Of a DNA stretch of 5,500 bases, positions 1 through 5,500 are shown in pieces (positions within the stretch are counted from its first letter, which is position 1; every line of letters starts with the position of its first letter). The stretch lies in the NCBI GenBank assembly GCA_023390155.1, contig JAEWDJ010000120.1, positions 1-5,500 on the forward strand, in the 5' to 3' direction. The position numbers and the translations under genes were made by a program. The notes below the pieces were generated by a model. That model did no database searches. It saw only the letters and a list, made by a program, of their open reading frames with translations, and was not told where the DNA came from. This stretch comes from Actinomycetes bacterium (GTDB lineage Bacteria > Actinomycetota > Actinomycetes > Actinomycetales > Microbacteriaceae).

Positions 1-1086
1 CCCGACGAGCGTGGCGAACGCCGACTCGGCGGGGCCGCCCGACGCCCGGCGCCGCCGGACCGTCTCGGCGATCGCGTCGGCGCGGGGGAGCAGGCGGGTC
101 GCACTCGCGGTCACGACGTCGACCCAGCCCTCGACCAGGGCGAGGACCGTCTCGAGGCGCGCGAGGGCCTCCAGCTGCTCCTCCGTCTTCGGCGGGATGA
201 GCGCGCCGCTCACCATCGCCTCCCGCAGCTCCTCCGGATTTGCCGGGTCGAAGCTCTCGGCGAGCGACTCGAGCCGCTCGGTGTCGATCGTGATCCCCTT
301 CGCGAAGGCCGTGATCTGGGTGATCAGCTGGAGGCGCAGCCACTTCGCGTGGCGGAAGAGGCTGGCGTGGGCGAGCTCGCGGACCGCCAGGTACAGCTGC
401 ACCTGGTCCTCGGGGATGTCGAGGCCGGCGCCGAACTCGGCGACGTTCTGCGGGAGCAGGGCGGCGCGGCCGTCGGCGAGCAACGGGATGCCGATGTCGC
501 CGCCGGAGACGACCTCCTTGGCGAGCTGCCCGACGACCTGGCCGAGCTGCATGGCGAAGAGCGCTCCGCCGATGGAGCGCATGACCTGGCCGGCGTTCTG
601 CAGCATGCCCTGCATCTCCTCCGGCGCCTGCTCGGTGAGCACCCGGGTCAGGGCGTCGGAGATGCTGAGCGCCACGGGCTCGGCCAGCTGGGTCCACAGC
701 GGCATGGTCTGCCGCGCCCACTCGGCGCGGCCGATCAGCTCCGGCGTGCCGGGCAGGCCGGCGACTGTGGTCGCCTGGTCGAGCCACAGGCCGGCCACGT
801 GGAAGGCCTGGTCGAGGGATCCGCGCTCGGCCGGGGTGACGGCGTGCGCGCCCTCGCCCGCCAGCGTGCGCGCCTGCTGCTCGGCGATGTCCCAGTTGAT
901 GCCGCCGCCAGGGTTCAGCAGGGCGTTCTGCAGCTGCCCGAGGAGCTGCTGGATGCTCGCCGGATCGTTCGGGAGTCCGGCGGCCCCGGCCAGCTGGCTC
1001 GGGTCGATCGACGAGTCTCCCGAGAGGAACTCGCGCAACATGTCCCGGAACTCGTCGTCCGGCTCCTTGTTCGGCTCGTCGGCCAT
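1..1086 (-). CDS. Zincin-like zinc-dependent metalloprotease family protein (DUF2342/Zincin_2), C-terminus cut off by window edge
   Basis: The minus strand is open from an ATG at 1086-1084 to the window edge, 362 codons with no stop. The product begins MADEPNKEPDDEFRDMLREF and has no signal peptide or membrane segment, so it is probably cytoplasmic. Family hallmarks are an acidic N-terminus, a Gln/Gly-rich helical part (about residues 140-200, including FAMQLGQVVGQLAKEV), the segment VRELAHASLFRHAKWL (residues 235-250) and LVEGWVDVV (about 317-325). Glu237 and His240, with His246 nearby, fit the family's ExxH-type putative zinc site; a textbook HExxH is absent. The last visible residues, AESAFATLVG, resemble the stretch that precedes the C-terminal part of these proteins, so perhaps 80-110 residues are missing (estimate from memory). 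The start is supported by a GAGGGG ribosome binding site 8 bases upstream. Family members are annotated as hydrolases or metalloproteases; the substrate is unknown and activity is unproven. The gene is divergent from the Lon-like protease gene. Confidence 0.92.
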   Translation of the reverse strand, partial: MADEPNKEPDDEFRDMLREFLSGDSSIDPSQLAGAAGLPNDPASIQQLLGQLQNALLNPGGGINWDIAEQQARTLAGEGAHAVTPAERGSLDQAFHVAGLWLDQATTVAGLPGTPELIGRAEWARQTMPLWTQLAEPVALSISDALTRVLTEQAPEEMQGMLQNAGQVMRSIGGALFAMQLGQVVGQLAKEVVSGGDIGIPLLADGRAALLPQNVAEFGAGLDIPEDQVQLYLAVRELAHASLFRHAKWLRLQLITQITAFAKGITIDTERLESLAESFDPANPEELREAMVSGALIPPKTEEQLEALARLETVLALVEGWVDVVTASATRLLPRADAIAETVRRRRASGGPAESAFATLVG

Positions 1087-1094
1087 CGTGGGCG

Positions 1095-1100
1095 CCCCTC
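1095..1100 (-). promoter_or_regulatory. Ribosome binding site of the metalloprotease-like gene
   Basis: Read on the minus strand this is GAGGGG, ending 8 bases before the ATG at 1086. It supports that start codon. Confidence 0.6.
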
Positions 1101-1160
1101 GTCTCGAAGTGATACCGCCGCGGTGTGCGGCTTTCAGGCTCGCCATCTACGCTAGCTGCT

Positions 1161-1170
1161 GTTCTCCAAG
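1161..1170 (+). repeat. 10-base direct repeat GTTCTCCAAG, copy 1
   Basis: An exact copy of the 10-mer at 2433-2442. This copy lies 75 bases before the GTG start of the Lon-like protease gene. The other copy lies 58 bases before the next gene. Function is unknown and chance is possible. Confidence 0.4.
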
Positions 1171-1171
1171 A

Positions 1172-1194
1172 GCCGGGTGGGAATCCGCCCCGGC
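1172..1194 (+). other. Possible leader hairpin upstream of the Lon-like protease gene
   Basis: GCCGGG (1172-1177) can pair with CCCGGC (1189-1194) around an 11-base loop. An alternative fold pairs GGGTGG (1175-1180) with CCGCCC (1185-1190), including one G-T (G-U) pair. It would lie in the mRNA leader, well before the ribosome binding site at 1232. In DNA this GC-rich a six-base stem is weak evidence. Confidence 0.25.
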
Positions 1195-1231
1195 GAGCAG
1201 GGCGCGCCGTGCGCCCGTGGCGAACACGACC

Positions 1232-1238
1232 GAAGGGA
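1232..1238 (+). promoter_or_regulatory. Ribosome binding site deciding the GTG start at 1246
   Basis: GAAGGGA ends 7 bases before GTG at 1246-1248. The in-frame GTG further upstream at 1177 lies within a possible hairpin and has no comparable site, so 1246 is preferred. Confidence 0.65.
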
Positions 1239-1245
1239 CGACCGC

Positions 1246-2382
1246 GTGACGCTGTTCACCGACGACGAGCACGCCGCGGCCGAGCCGCGGCCCACGGTCC
1301 GGCCCTCGCGGCGGATCGTGATCGGCTGGGTCTCGGTGCTCGTCGCCTTCGCGCTCACCCTCGTGCTCGCGCTGGCGCCCGCGCCCTTCGTGATCGAGAT
1401 CCCCGGGCCCGTGTACAACACGCTCGGCACGGATCAGCGCGTCGGAGACGACAAGAGCGACGACGCCAAGCAGCTCATCTCCATCCCCGACGAGAAGACG
1501 TATCCGACCTCGGGCTCCCTCGACCTGCTCACCGTCTCGGTGGTGGGCAACCCGGATCAGCGCCCGACCTGGTTCGACATCGTGTCGTCGTGGTTCCAGC
1601 CGAGCCGCGCGGTCATCCCGATCGACTCCGTCTTCCCGCCCGGAACCACCACCGAGCAGTCCAACGCCGAGAACGCCGCGCTGATGGTCGACTCGCAGCA
1701 GGACGCGGTGGCCGCCGCCCTTAACGAGCTCGGCTACGACTTCCCGCAGGCGATCGTGGTGAAGCAGCTGATCACCGGCACCCCGGCCGCCGAGAGCCTC
1801 AAGGAGGGCGACGAGATCGTCAGCGTGAACGGCACCGACGTGACGAGCGTCCAGGCGCTGCGCGACGCCATCGCGAAGAACGGCACGGACACCCCGGCGC
1901 AGATCGGCATCGTGCGCGACGGCGCGGCGTCCACGGTCGCGATCACCCCGACCGAGTCCGGCGGGCGCGCGGTGCTCGGGATCGGGGCGGGCATGGACTA
2001 CACGTTCCCGTTCGAGGTGAAGATCCAGCTGGACGACGTGGGCGGCCCGAGCGCCGGCCAGATGTTCGCCCTCGGCATCATCGACAAGCTGACGCCGGGA
2101 GAACTGACAGGCGGCAAGAAGATCGCGGGCACGGGCACCATCGACAACGCGGGCAACATCGGCGCCATCGGCGGCATCCGGCAGAAGATGTACGCGGCGC
2201 GCGACACCGGGGGAGCGGCCTACTTCCTCGCCCCCGCGTCGAACTGCGACGAGGTCACGGGTCACATCCCGTCGGGCCTGAAGGTGTTCGCGGTGAAGAC
2301 CCTCGCCGATTCGCTGAAGGTCCTGAAGGCCGTCAGCAGCGGCGGGAGCACCGCGGACCTCCCCACCTGCCCCGCCTCCTGA
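1246..2382 (+). CDS. Membrane-anchored PDZ and Lon-type serine protease (YlbL-like)
   Basis: The 378-residue protein starts at GTG 1246, chosen for its ribosome binding site, and ends with TGA at 2380-2382. In order it has a short cytoplasmic N-terminus with the basic residues RPSRR, one membrane segment (about residues 24-46), a family-specific extracytoplasmic region (about 47-150, with IEIPGPVYNTLG), a PDZ domain (about 168-235, including LKEGDEIVSVNGTDV) and a Lon-type proteolytic domain (about 250-360). The catalytic pair is visible: Ser269 in GGPSAG and Lys314 in GGIRQK, spaced 45 residues, close to the 43 in E. coli Lon. There is no ATPase domain, as is normal for this family, so it probably cleaves unfolded or flexible envelope substrates held by the PDZ domain. 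Cys334 and Cys375 lie outside the membrane and could form a disulfide. Length and domain order are typical. The physiological substrate is unknown. A divergent metalloprotease-like gene precedes it and a UPF0182 gene follows on the same strand. Confidence 0.95.
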   Translation: MTLFTDDEHAAAEPRPTVRPSRRIVIGWVSVLVAFALTLVLALAPAPFVIEIPGPVYNTLGTDQRVGDDKSDDAKQLISIPDEKTYPTSGSLDLLTVSVVGNPDQRPTWFDIVSSWFQPSRAVIPIDSVFPPGTTTEQSNAENAALMVDSQQDAVAAALNELGYDFPQAIVVKQLITGTPAAESLKEGDEIVSVNGTDVTSVQALRDAIAKNGTDTPAQIGIVRDGAASTVAITPTESGGRAVLGIGAGMDYTFPFEVKIQLDDVGGPSAGQMFALGIIDKLTPGELTGGKKIAGTGTIDNAGNIGAIGGIRQKMYAARDTGGAAYFLAPASNCDEVTGHIPSGLKVFAVKTLADSLKVLKAVSSGGSTADLPTCPAS

Positions 2383-2414
2383 CCGGGCACGGGACGGGCG
2401 GAGGACGCGCCCGG
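2383..2414 (+). terminator. Weak GC-rich stem after the Lon-like protease gene
   Basis: Directly after the stop codon, CCGGGC (2383-2388) can pair with GCCCGG (2409-2414), or CGGGCG (2395-2400) with CGCCCG (2408-2413) around a 7-base loop. There is no T-run. It may cause partial termination, or simply reflect base composition. Confidence 0.25.
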
Positions 2415-2432
2415 CCCAGCGGCGGGCACGGC

Positions 2433-2442
2433 GTTCTCCAAG
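2433..2442 (+). repeat. 10-base direct repeat GTTCTCCAAG, copy 2
   Basis: This is identical to 1161-1170. It ends 11 bases before the candidate -10 box of the UPF0182 gene, so it overlaps the region where a -35 element or an activator site would sit. Confidence 0.4.
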
Positions 2443-2453
2443 CGACGCCCGCC

Positions 2454-2459
2454 TAGGAT
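2454..2459 (+). promoter_or_regulatory. Candidate -10 box for the UPF0182 gene
   Basis: TAGGAT fits the TAnnnT actinobacterial -10 consensus. It would start transcription near 2466 and give a leader of about 35 bases that includes the ribosome binding site. No good -35 box is seen; GCGTTC at 2431-2436 is at 17-base spacing but matches poorly. If real, the membrane protein gene can be transcribed apart from the protease gene. Confidence 0.45.
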
Positions 2460-2487
2460 GGATCCGATCCGCACATCACGCGAGAGC

Positions 2488-2494
2488 AAGAGGG
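2488..2494 (+). promoter_or_regulatory. Ribosome binding site of the UPF0182 gene
   Basis: AAGAGGG ends 6 bases before GTG at 2501-2503. It supports that start, which also places the first membrane segment shortly after a basic stretch (GRRR). Confidence 0.65.
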
Positions 2495-2500
2495 CCGCAC

Positions 2501-5437
2501 GTGAGTTCTACAACCGCCGCACGACCAGCAGGGCGCCGCCGAGCGGCCGTCTGGATCACCCTCGGGGTGATCGTCGCCCTGGTGATCCTGTTCTTCGTCT
2601 TCGCCGGGCTCTACGCGGACATCCTCTGGTACCAGCAGGTCGGCTTCCTCAACGTGCTGACGACGCAGTGGTTCGGCGCGATCGCCATGTTCTTCATCGG
2701 GTTCCTCGGGATGGCGCTGCCGCTGTGGGCGTGCATCCAGCTCGCGTACCGGCTGCGTCCGGTCTACGCCAAGCTGAACAGCCAGCTCGACCGCTACCAG
2801 CAGGTGATCGAGCCGCTGCGGCGCCTGGCGATGTACGGCATCCCGATCGTCTTCGGCATCTTCGCCGGCGTCTCGGCGTCGAGCCGCTGGCAGCTGGCCG
2901 CCGCCTGGATCAACGGCACCGCGTTCGGCAAGACCGATCCGCTCTTCCACCTGGACATCGGCTTCTACGTCTTCGCGCTGCCGTTCTACCGCAGCGCCAT
3001 CGGGTTCGCCTCCGCGGTGGTCCTGATCTCGCTGATCGCGACGCTCGCCACCTGCTACCTGTACGGCTCCATCCGCGTCTCGGGCCGCGAGGTCCGCATC
3101 AGCAAGGCCGCGCGCATCCAGATCTCGGTCGTCGCCGGCCTCTACCTGCTCCTGCAGGGCGTGTCCATCTGGCTCGACCGGTACGCGACGGTCACCGACT
3201 CGAACGTCGGCGACATGATCAACGGCGCCGCGTACACGGACGTCAACGCGACCATCCCCGGCCGCGCCGTGCTGGCGGGTGCCGCGATCTTCGTCGCGAT
3301 CCTGTTCATCGTCACCGCGTTCGTCGGCCGCTGGCGCTTCCCGCTCGTCGGCACCGCGCTGCTCATCGTCGCCGCGCTCGTCGTCGGCGCGATCTTCCCG
3401 TGGGTCATCCAGCGCTTCCAGGTCGAGCCGAGCCAGAAGACGCTGGAGACGCCGTACATCCAGGACTCGATCGACGCCACGAGGGACGCCTACGGTCTGA
3501 GCGACATCGAGGTCGTCCCGTACGACGCCAAGACGGACGCGGAGGCCGGAGCGCTCCGGCAGGACGCGCAGACGACCGCGCAGATCCGCATCATCGACCC
3601 GGCGATCGTCAGCCCGTCGTTCCGCCAGCTGCAGCAGTTCCGGCAGTACTACGCCTTCCCGAACACCCTGAACGTCGACCGCTACACCATCGACGGCAGC
3701 GAGCAGGACGCCGTCGTCTCCGTACGCGAGCTCCAGCAGTCCGGTCTGACCAGCGCCCGCAACTGGTACAACGACACCCTGGTCTACACGCACGGGTACG
3801 GCATGGTCGCCGCTTACGGCAACCAGCGCTCGACCGACGGCCAGCCGGTGTTCATGGAGTACGGCATCCCGACGCAGGGCACCCTCGGCGAGTACGAGCC
3901 GCGCATCTACTTCGGCCAGCAGTCGCCGACCTACTCGATCGTCGGAGCGGCCAAGGGCTCCAAGTCGGTCGAGCTCGACTACCCGGGCGGTGAGGACGGC
4001 GCGCAGCAGACGTACACCACGTTCTCCGGCAACGGCGGCCCGAAGCTCGACAACATCTTTAAGCGGCTCGTCTACGCGCTCAAGTTCCAGGACGAGCAGA
4101 TCGTGCTCTCCGACGCCGTCAACAACAACTCGCAGATCCTCTACGACCGCGACCCGATCAAGCGCGTGCAGAAGGTCGCGCCCTACCTGACCCTCGACTC
4201 GCAGGCCTACCCCGCGGTCGTGGACGGGCGCGTCAAGTGGATCATCGACGGCTACACGACGAGCGACCAGTACCCCTACTCGCACGTCGGCAGCCTGGGC
4301 GACGCGATCGCCGACACCGAGACGCCGAAGCCGGCCTACGCCTTCGACGACATCAACTACATCCGCAACTCGGTGAAGGCCACCGTCGACGCCTACGACG
4401 GCTCGGTGACGCTGTACGCCTGGGACGACTCCGACCCCGTGCTGAAGACCTGGGAGAAGATCTACCCGTCGACGGTGAAGCCGATCAGCGACATGAGCGC
4501 GCAGCTGCTCAGCCACGTGCGCTACCCGGCCGATCTGTTCAAGGTGCAGCGCTCGGTGCTCGGCCAGTACCACGTGACCGATGCCGGCTCGTTCTACTCC
4601 CGCGAGGACGCCTGGACCACGCCGAACGACCCGACGTCGTCCTCGACCGACCCGACGCTGCAGCCGCCGTACTACCTGACGATGCAGATGCCGGGGCAGG
4701 AGGCGCCGAGCTTCTCGCTCTACACGACGTTCATCCCGCAGGCCTCGAGCGAGGCCAGCCGATCCGTGCTGAAGGGATACCTGGCGGTCGACGCCGACGC
4801 CGGCTCGACGAAGGGCAAGGTGGCCTCCGGCTACGGCAAGCTGAGACTCCTGTCGCTGCCCTCCAGCGATACCATCCCGGGTCCGGGGCAGGTGCAGAAC
4901 AACTTCAACTCCGACCCGACCGTGTCGCAGGAGCTGAACCTCCTGCGTCAGGGCAAGACGGACGTGATCAACGGCAACCTGCTGACGCTGCCCGTCGGCG
5001 GCGGCCTGCTCTATGTGCAGCCGGTGTACGTCAAGTCCACCGGTGAGACGAGCTATCCGCTGCTCCAGAAGGTGCTCGTCGCGTTCGGTGACAAGATCGC
5101 CTTCGAGGACACGCTCGACCAGGCGCTCGACCAGCTGTTCGGCGGTGACTCCGGTGCGACGGCCGGCGACAACAACGTGCCGGGCACCGGCGGCGGGACG
5201 AGCGGCGGGGGAGACGCGGGCACCGGAACGGACACGGGATCCGGGTCCGGCACCGGATCCGGGTCGTCCGGCTCCGCGGACAACCCCGCGCTGCAGAGCG
5301 CGCTCCAGCAGGCCAAGCAGGCCCTGACGGATCGGGAGGCCGCCCTGAAGGCCGGCGACTGGGCGGCGTACGGCGAGGCCGACGCCCGCCTGCAGCAGGC
5401 CCTGCAGGCCGCCATCGCGGCGGAGGGCGGCAAGTAG
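2501..5437 (+). CDS. UPF0182 family large integral membrane protein of unknown function
   Basis: The 978-residue protein starts at GTG 2501 and ends with TAG at 5435-5437. Seven hydrophobic segments are visible near residues 16-38, 56-80, 111-127, 166-188, 205-223, 255-277 and 280-301. A single large polar domain follows (about 305-880), presumably extracytoplasmic. Family hallmarks include DPLFHLDIGFYVFALPFY (146-163), ETPYIQDSIDATRDAYGL (316-333), NWYNDTLVYTHGYG (421-434), LDNIFKRLVYALKFQDEQ (516-533) and VDGRVKWIIDGYTTSDQYPY (574-593). A Gly/Ser/Thr linker (about 881-928) leads to a helical tail (929-974) containing GDWAAYGEADARLQQAL. Length is in the usual range of roughly 900-1000. No catalytic motif is recognisable, and the two cysteines (78 and 185) are in membrane segments. 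The biochemical role of this family is unknown to me. Conserved linkage with the upstream Lon-like protease suggests a cell envelope role, but this is inference. It could share a transcript with the protease or use the promoter at 2454. Confidence 0.95.
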   Translation: MSSTTAARPAGRRRAAVWITLGVIVALVILFFVFAGLYADILWYQQVGFLNVLTTQWFGAIAMFFIGFLGMALPLWACIQLAYRLRPVYAKLNSQLDRYQQVIEPLRRLAMYGIPIVFGIFAGVSASSRWQLAAAWINGTAFGKTDPLFHLDIGFYVFALPFYRSAIGFASAVVLISLIATLATCYLYGSIRVSGREVRISKAARIQISVVAGLYLLLQGVSIWLDRYATVTDSNVGDMINGAAYTDVNATIPGRAVLAGAAIFVAILFIVTAFVGRWRFPLVGTALLIVAALVVGAIFPWVIQRFQVEPSQKTLETPYIQDSIDATRDAYGLSDIEVVPYDAKTDAEAGALRQDAQTTAQIRIIDPAIVSPSFRQLQQFRQYYAFPNTLNVDRYTIDGSEQDAVVSVRELQQSGLTSARNWYNDTLVYTHGYGMVAAYGNQRSTDGQPVFMEYGIPTQGTLGEYEPRIYFGQQSPTYSIVGAAKGSKSVELDYPGGEDGAQQTYTTFSGNGGPKLDNIFKRLVYALKFQDEQIVLSDAVNNNSQILYDRDPIKRVQKVAPYLTLDSQAYPAVVDGRVKWIIDGYTTSDQYPYSHVGSLGDAIADTETPKPAYAFDDINYIRNSVKATVDAYDGSVTLYAWDDSDPVLKTWEKIYPSTVKPISDMSAQLLSHVRYPADLFKVQRSVLGQYHVTDAGSFYSREDAWTTPNDPTSSSTDPTLQPPYYLTMQMPGQEAPSFSLYTTFIPQASSEASRSVLKGYLAVDADAGSTKGKVASGYGKLRLLSLPSSDTIPGPGQVQNNFNSDPTVSQELNLLRQGKTDVINGNLLTLPVGGGLLYVQPVYVKSTGETSYPLLQKVLVAFGDKIAFEDTLDQALDQLFGGDSGATAGDNNVPGTGGGTSGGGDAGTGTDTGSGSGTGSGSSGSADNPALQSALQQAKQALTDREAALKAGDWAAYGEADARLQQALQAAIAAEGGK
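5141..5284 (+). repeat. Low-complexity Gly/Ser/Thr linker with a short tandem repeat inside the UPF0182 gene
   Basis: This part of the UPF0182 gene encodes a flexible linker rich in Gly, Ser, Thr and Asp. Within it GGATCCGGGTC occurs at 5237-5247 and again at 5255-5265, a spacing of 18 bases, so the repeat unit is six codons and keeps the reading frame. It joins the extracytoplasmic domain to the helical tail. Such tracts vary in length between related strains. Confidence 0.7.
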
Positions 5438-5454
5438 CCTCAGGATCGACAGAC

Positions 5455-5486
5455 GGCGGCCCCCCCGGGGCCCCCCCCGGGCCGCC
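5455..5486 (+). terminator. Strong GC-only hairpin after the UPF0182 gene
   Basis: GGCGGCCC (5455-5462) pairs perfectly with GGGCCGCC (5479-5486). Inside, GGGG (5467-5470) can pair with CCCC (5475-5478), leaving a four-C bulge and a four-C loop. It begins 17 bases after the stop codon, as expected for a transcription terminator. No T-run follows before the window ends, so it would be of the non-canonical stem-only type common in high-GC actinobacteria. The rest of 5438-5500 holds nothing else recognisable. Confidence 0.55.
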
Positions 5487-5500
5487 CGGCGGTGCCCCCC

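Larger units (their letters stand above)
1087..1245. promoter_or_regulatory. Divergent intergenic region with a candidate plus-strand -10 box
   Basis: This 159-base gap separates two divergent starts and should hold promoters for both genes. On the plus strand TACGCT at 1148-1153 fits the TAnnnT pattern of actinobacterial -10 boxes and would give a leader of roughly 85 bases for the protease gene; no convincing -35 box is visible (TGTGCG at 1124-1129 is the best at 18-base spacing). On the minus strand TTGGAG (1169-1164) and TAGATG (1149-1144) are only 14 bases apart and not persuasive. An 11-base near-palindrome, ACCGCCGCGGT at 1114-1124, could be an operator, though such GC-rich palindromes arise easily by chance here. 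Confidence 0.4.

Noticed and set aside
1151..1156. GCTAGC palindrome in the divergent region
   Set aside because: It is only six bases long and the flanks do not extend the symmetry, so it is not adequate evidence for an operator.
1177..1245. Alternative upstream GTG start for the Lon-like protease, adding 23 residues
   Set aside because: The added residues are charged and unlike the family's N-terminus. The GTG at 1246 has a well-spaced GAAGGGA, while 1177 lacks one and falls in a possible hairpin.
11..1249. Long plus-strand open frame of 412 codons opposite the metalloprotease-like gene
   Set aside because: Its product is Ser/Arg/Ala-rich with no recognisable domain. The minus-strand frame over the same bases gives a clear DUF2342-family protein, so this is a high-GC antisense shadow.
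1147..2265. Minus-strand open frame of 372 codons opposite the Lon-like protease gene
   Set aside because: It is rich in Arg, Gly, Val and Asp and shows no family motif. The plus-strand frame has PDZ and Lon signatures with a catalytic Ser and Lys.
2458..3993. Plus-strand open frame of 511 codons overlapping the start of the UPF0182 gene
   Set aside because: It is an out-of-frame, Arg/Pro/His-rich shadow. Its ATG has no matching ribosome binding site.
2453..4573. Minus-strand open frame of 706 codons opposite the UPF0182 gene
   Set aside because: The product is an Arg/Asp/Val/Gly-rich string with no membrane or domain pattern, as expected from reading the complement of GC-rich codons. The plus-strand frame is strongly supported by UPF0182 motifs.

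Overview
The window looks like chromosomal DNA of a high-GC actinobacterium, most likely Microbacteriaceae or a close relative (Leifsonia-like). This rests on G+C that appears to be near 70%, on GTG starts with clear GA-rich ribosome binding sites, and on three protein families whose combination is typical of Actinobacteria. The genus is an impression from the protein sequences and was not tested by any search. I see no mobile element, CRISPR array, tRNA or rRNA.

Layout: (1) positions 1-1086, minus strand, hold the N-terminal 362 codons of a zincin-like 'zinc-dependent metalloprotease' (DUF2342/Zincin_2 family); its C-terminus lies beyond the left edge. (2) Positions 1087-1245 are a divergent intergenic region with a possible -10 box, a hairpin and both flanking ribosome binding sites. 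(3) Positions 1246-2382, plus strand, encode a membrane-anchored PDZ plus Lon-type serine protease (YlbL-like) with an intact Ser-Lys dyad. (4) Positions 2383-2500 are a short gap with a GC-rich stem and a good -10-like box, so the next gene probably has its own promoter. (5) Positions 2501-5437, plus strand, encode a complete UPF0182 membrane protein: seven predicted membrane segments, a large extracytoplasmic domain, a Gly/Ser/Thr linker and a helical tail. (6) Positions 5438-5500 contain a strong GC-only hairpin that probably ends the transcript.

This gene set matches, from memory, the Mycobacterium tuberculosis neighbourhood Rv3195 / Rv3194c / Rv3193c, with the metalloprotease-like gene divergent from the protease and UPF0182 genes. 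Conservation of such an arrangement suggests related roles at the cell envelope: an outward-facing Lon-like protease and a large membrane protein of unknown function, next to a putative metallopeptidase of unknown substrate. The link is inferred from context only. The locus appears to be an ordinary, conserved core region, and I found no convincing new system. The most useful loose ends are a 10-base sequence shared by the two intergenic gaps, the atypical zinc motif, and the unknown function of the UPF0182 protein.
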